Shown one piece after another: positions 63,242 through 64,000 of a stretch of DNA of 64,000 nucleotides (positions are counted from its first letter, which is position 1; every line of letters begins with the position of its first letter). A program made the translations under genes and the position numbers. The DNA comes from Saccharomonospora xinjiangensis XJ-54. Its GTDB lineage: Bacteria; Actinomycetota; Actinomycetes; Mycobacteriales; Pseudonocardiaceae. The notes beneath the pieces were generated by a model, which ran no database searches, was not told the origin of the DNA, and saw nothing but the letters and a program-made list of their open reading frames with translations. Where the stretch lies: the NCBI RefSeq assembly GCF_000258175.1, contig NZ_JH636049.1:2829482-2893481 (forward strand), given 5' to 3'.

Positions 63242-63925
63242 TCATACCTCGGCGAGAGGGGTCTCGCCGCCGATCGTGCGCTGGCCCTTACGGACCAGCA
63301 CCCGGCTTCCGGGCGGCAGGTAGGTGTCCACCCGTGAGCCGAACCGGATCAGACCGTAGGTCGCCCCGGCTTCGACGTGATCGCCCTCACCGACTTCGCA
63401 GACGATACGCCTCGCCACAAGCCCCGCGATCTGCGTCACAACGAGCGCTCGCCCGTCGGGAAGCCGGAGCAGCACGGAGTTTCGTTCGTTGTCCTCACTG
63501 GCCTTGTCGAGGTCGGCGGACAGGAACTTGCCGGGCCGGTAGGCCACCTTCTCGACCGTACCGCGCGCGGGCGTTCGCTGGACGTGAACATCGAAAACGG
63601 AAAGGAAAACGCTGACGCGGGTGAGCGGCCGGTCGGGGAGGCCGAGTTCGGCGGGCGGGGTCGCCTCCTCGATCAGCGACACGAGTCCGTCGGCCGACGC
63701 GAGCACGAGGTCGTCGCGCAGCGGAGGGACACGTTTCGGCTCGCGGAAGAAGGCCGCCGTCGCCAGCGTGCCGAGCCCGGCCAGCAGGCCGAGCCGGGGG
63801 GACAGCTTCCTCAGCAGGAGGGTGGCTGCGGCACCACCCGCGACGAACGGGCGGCCCGCACGGTGCATCGGGGGAAGGGTTTCACGGACGAGACGCGCGG
63901 CATGGCCGAGCGAGTTGGCGCTCAT
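63242..63925 (-). CDS. psd: Phosphatidylserine decarboxylase
   Basis: A 227-residue PSD of the short bacterial type. The self-cleavage site is the GS within IRFGSRVDTYLP; cleavage makes the pyruvoyl prosthetic group. FLSVFDVHVQRTPARGTVE is the other family block. A hydrophobic N-terminal segment (LGLLAGLGTLATAAF) anchors it to the membrane. It converts phosphatidylserine from pssA to phosphatidylethanolamine. Bases 63926-64000 show no further feature. Confidence 0.93.
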   Translation of the reverse strand: MSANSLGHAARLVRETLPPMHRAGRPFVAGGAAATLLLRKLSPRLGLLAGLGTLATAAFFREPKRVPPLRDDLVLASADGLVSLIEEATPPAELGLPDRPLTRVSVFLSVFDVHVQRTPARGTVEKVAYRPGKFLSADLDKASEDNERNSVLLRLPDGRALVVTQIAGLVARRIVCEVGEGDHVEAGATYGLIRFGSRVDTYLPPGSRVLVRKGQRTIGGETPLAEV

Positions 63926-64000
63926 GACGTCGATTTTCCCGCAATGGACGGGCCGGGTGCCGTCCGCCCCCCGACGTCGTACGCCACCCGGCCGCGGATC

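Overview
The window reads as chromosomal DNA of a high-GC actinomycete. Third-position GC bias, GTG/TTG starts, apparent leaderless promoters, a DasR-type regulator with its operator, an ectoine/5-hydroxyectoine cluster and a def / DUF3263 / VirR-like / AAA ATPase / pssA / psd block matching the Mycobacterium tuberculosis Rv0429c-Rv0437c order all fit. A Pseudonocardiaceae-like genus (Amycolatopsis, Prauserella, Saccharomonospora) is my best guess, but that is inference. I see no insertion sequence, prophage, CRISPR array or rRNA, so this is core and light-accessory chromosome.

Layout: 0-3 kb holds tRNA-Thr, then a PP2C-type phosphatase coupled to a CarH-like cobalamin-binding sensor. 3-9 kb holds a lipoprotein, a YtcJ-like amidohydrolase and two divergent secreted sialidases. 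9-13 kb holds a SIS protein, a SnoaL-tailed ECF sigma factor and a partner-switching pair (GAF-phosphatase-ATPase plus STAS). 13-15.4 kb is a split LigD end-joining system (POL and PE-LIG as separate overlapping genes, no Ku in view). 15.5-23 kb has a large secreted subtilase, a DUF457 membrane protein, an odd duplicated secreted protein, a MarR regulator, a hydrolase and small zinc-motif proteins. 22.9-29.6 kb is a probable glucosylglycerate uptake and hydrolysis operon with a divergent ROK regulator. 30-33.6 kb holds small enzymes and regulators. 33.9-37.3 kb is ectABCD. 37.5-39.6 kb is a VapBC pair next to an uncharacterised two-gene unit. 39.7-40.9 kb is an OmpA-like gene with a small membrane partner. 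42.9-45.8 kb is an amino-sugar SIS/kinase operon divergent from a DasR-like GntR gene. 46.9-57 kb is thiamine biosynthesis: thiE, thiO-thiS-thiG, two thiD copies and thiC, with two TPP riboswitches. 58-64 kb is the mycobacteria-like def-to-psd block.

Three themes stand out. First, partner-switching and stress sensing recurs: two PP2C phosphatases, one with a B12 photoreceptor-like partner and one fused to its ATPase beside a STAS protein. Second, osmolyte economy: ectoine synthesis and glucosylglycerate recovery. Third, intergenic space carries a recurring family of about 21-bp tandem units at four separate loci, a hairpin-forming 27-bp array and an 11-bp array. The 21-bp family and the cobalamin-sensor/phosphatase couple are the observations I consider most worth following.
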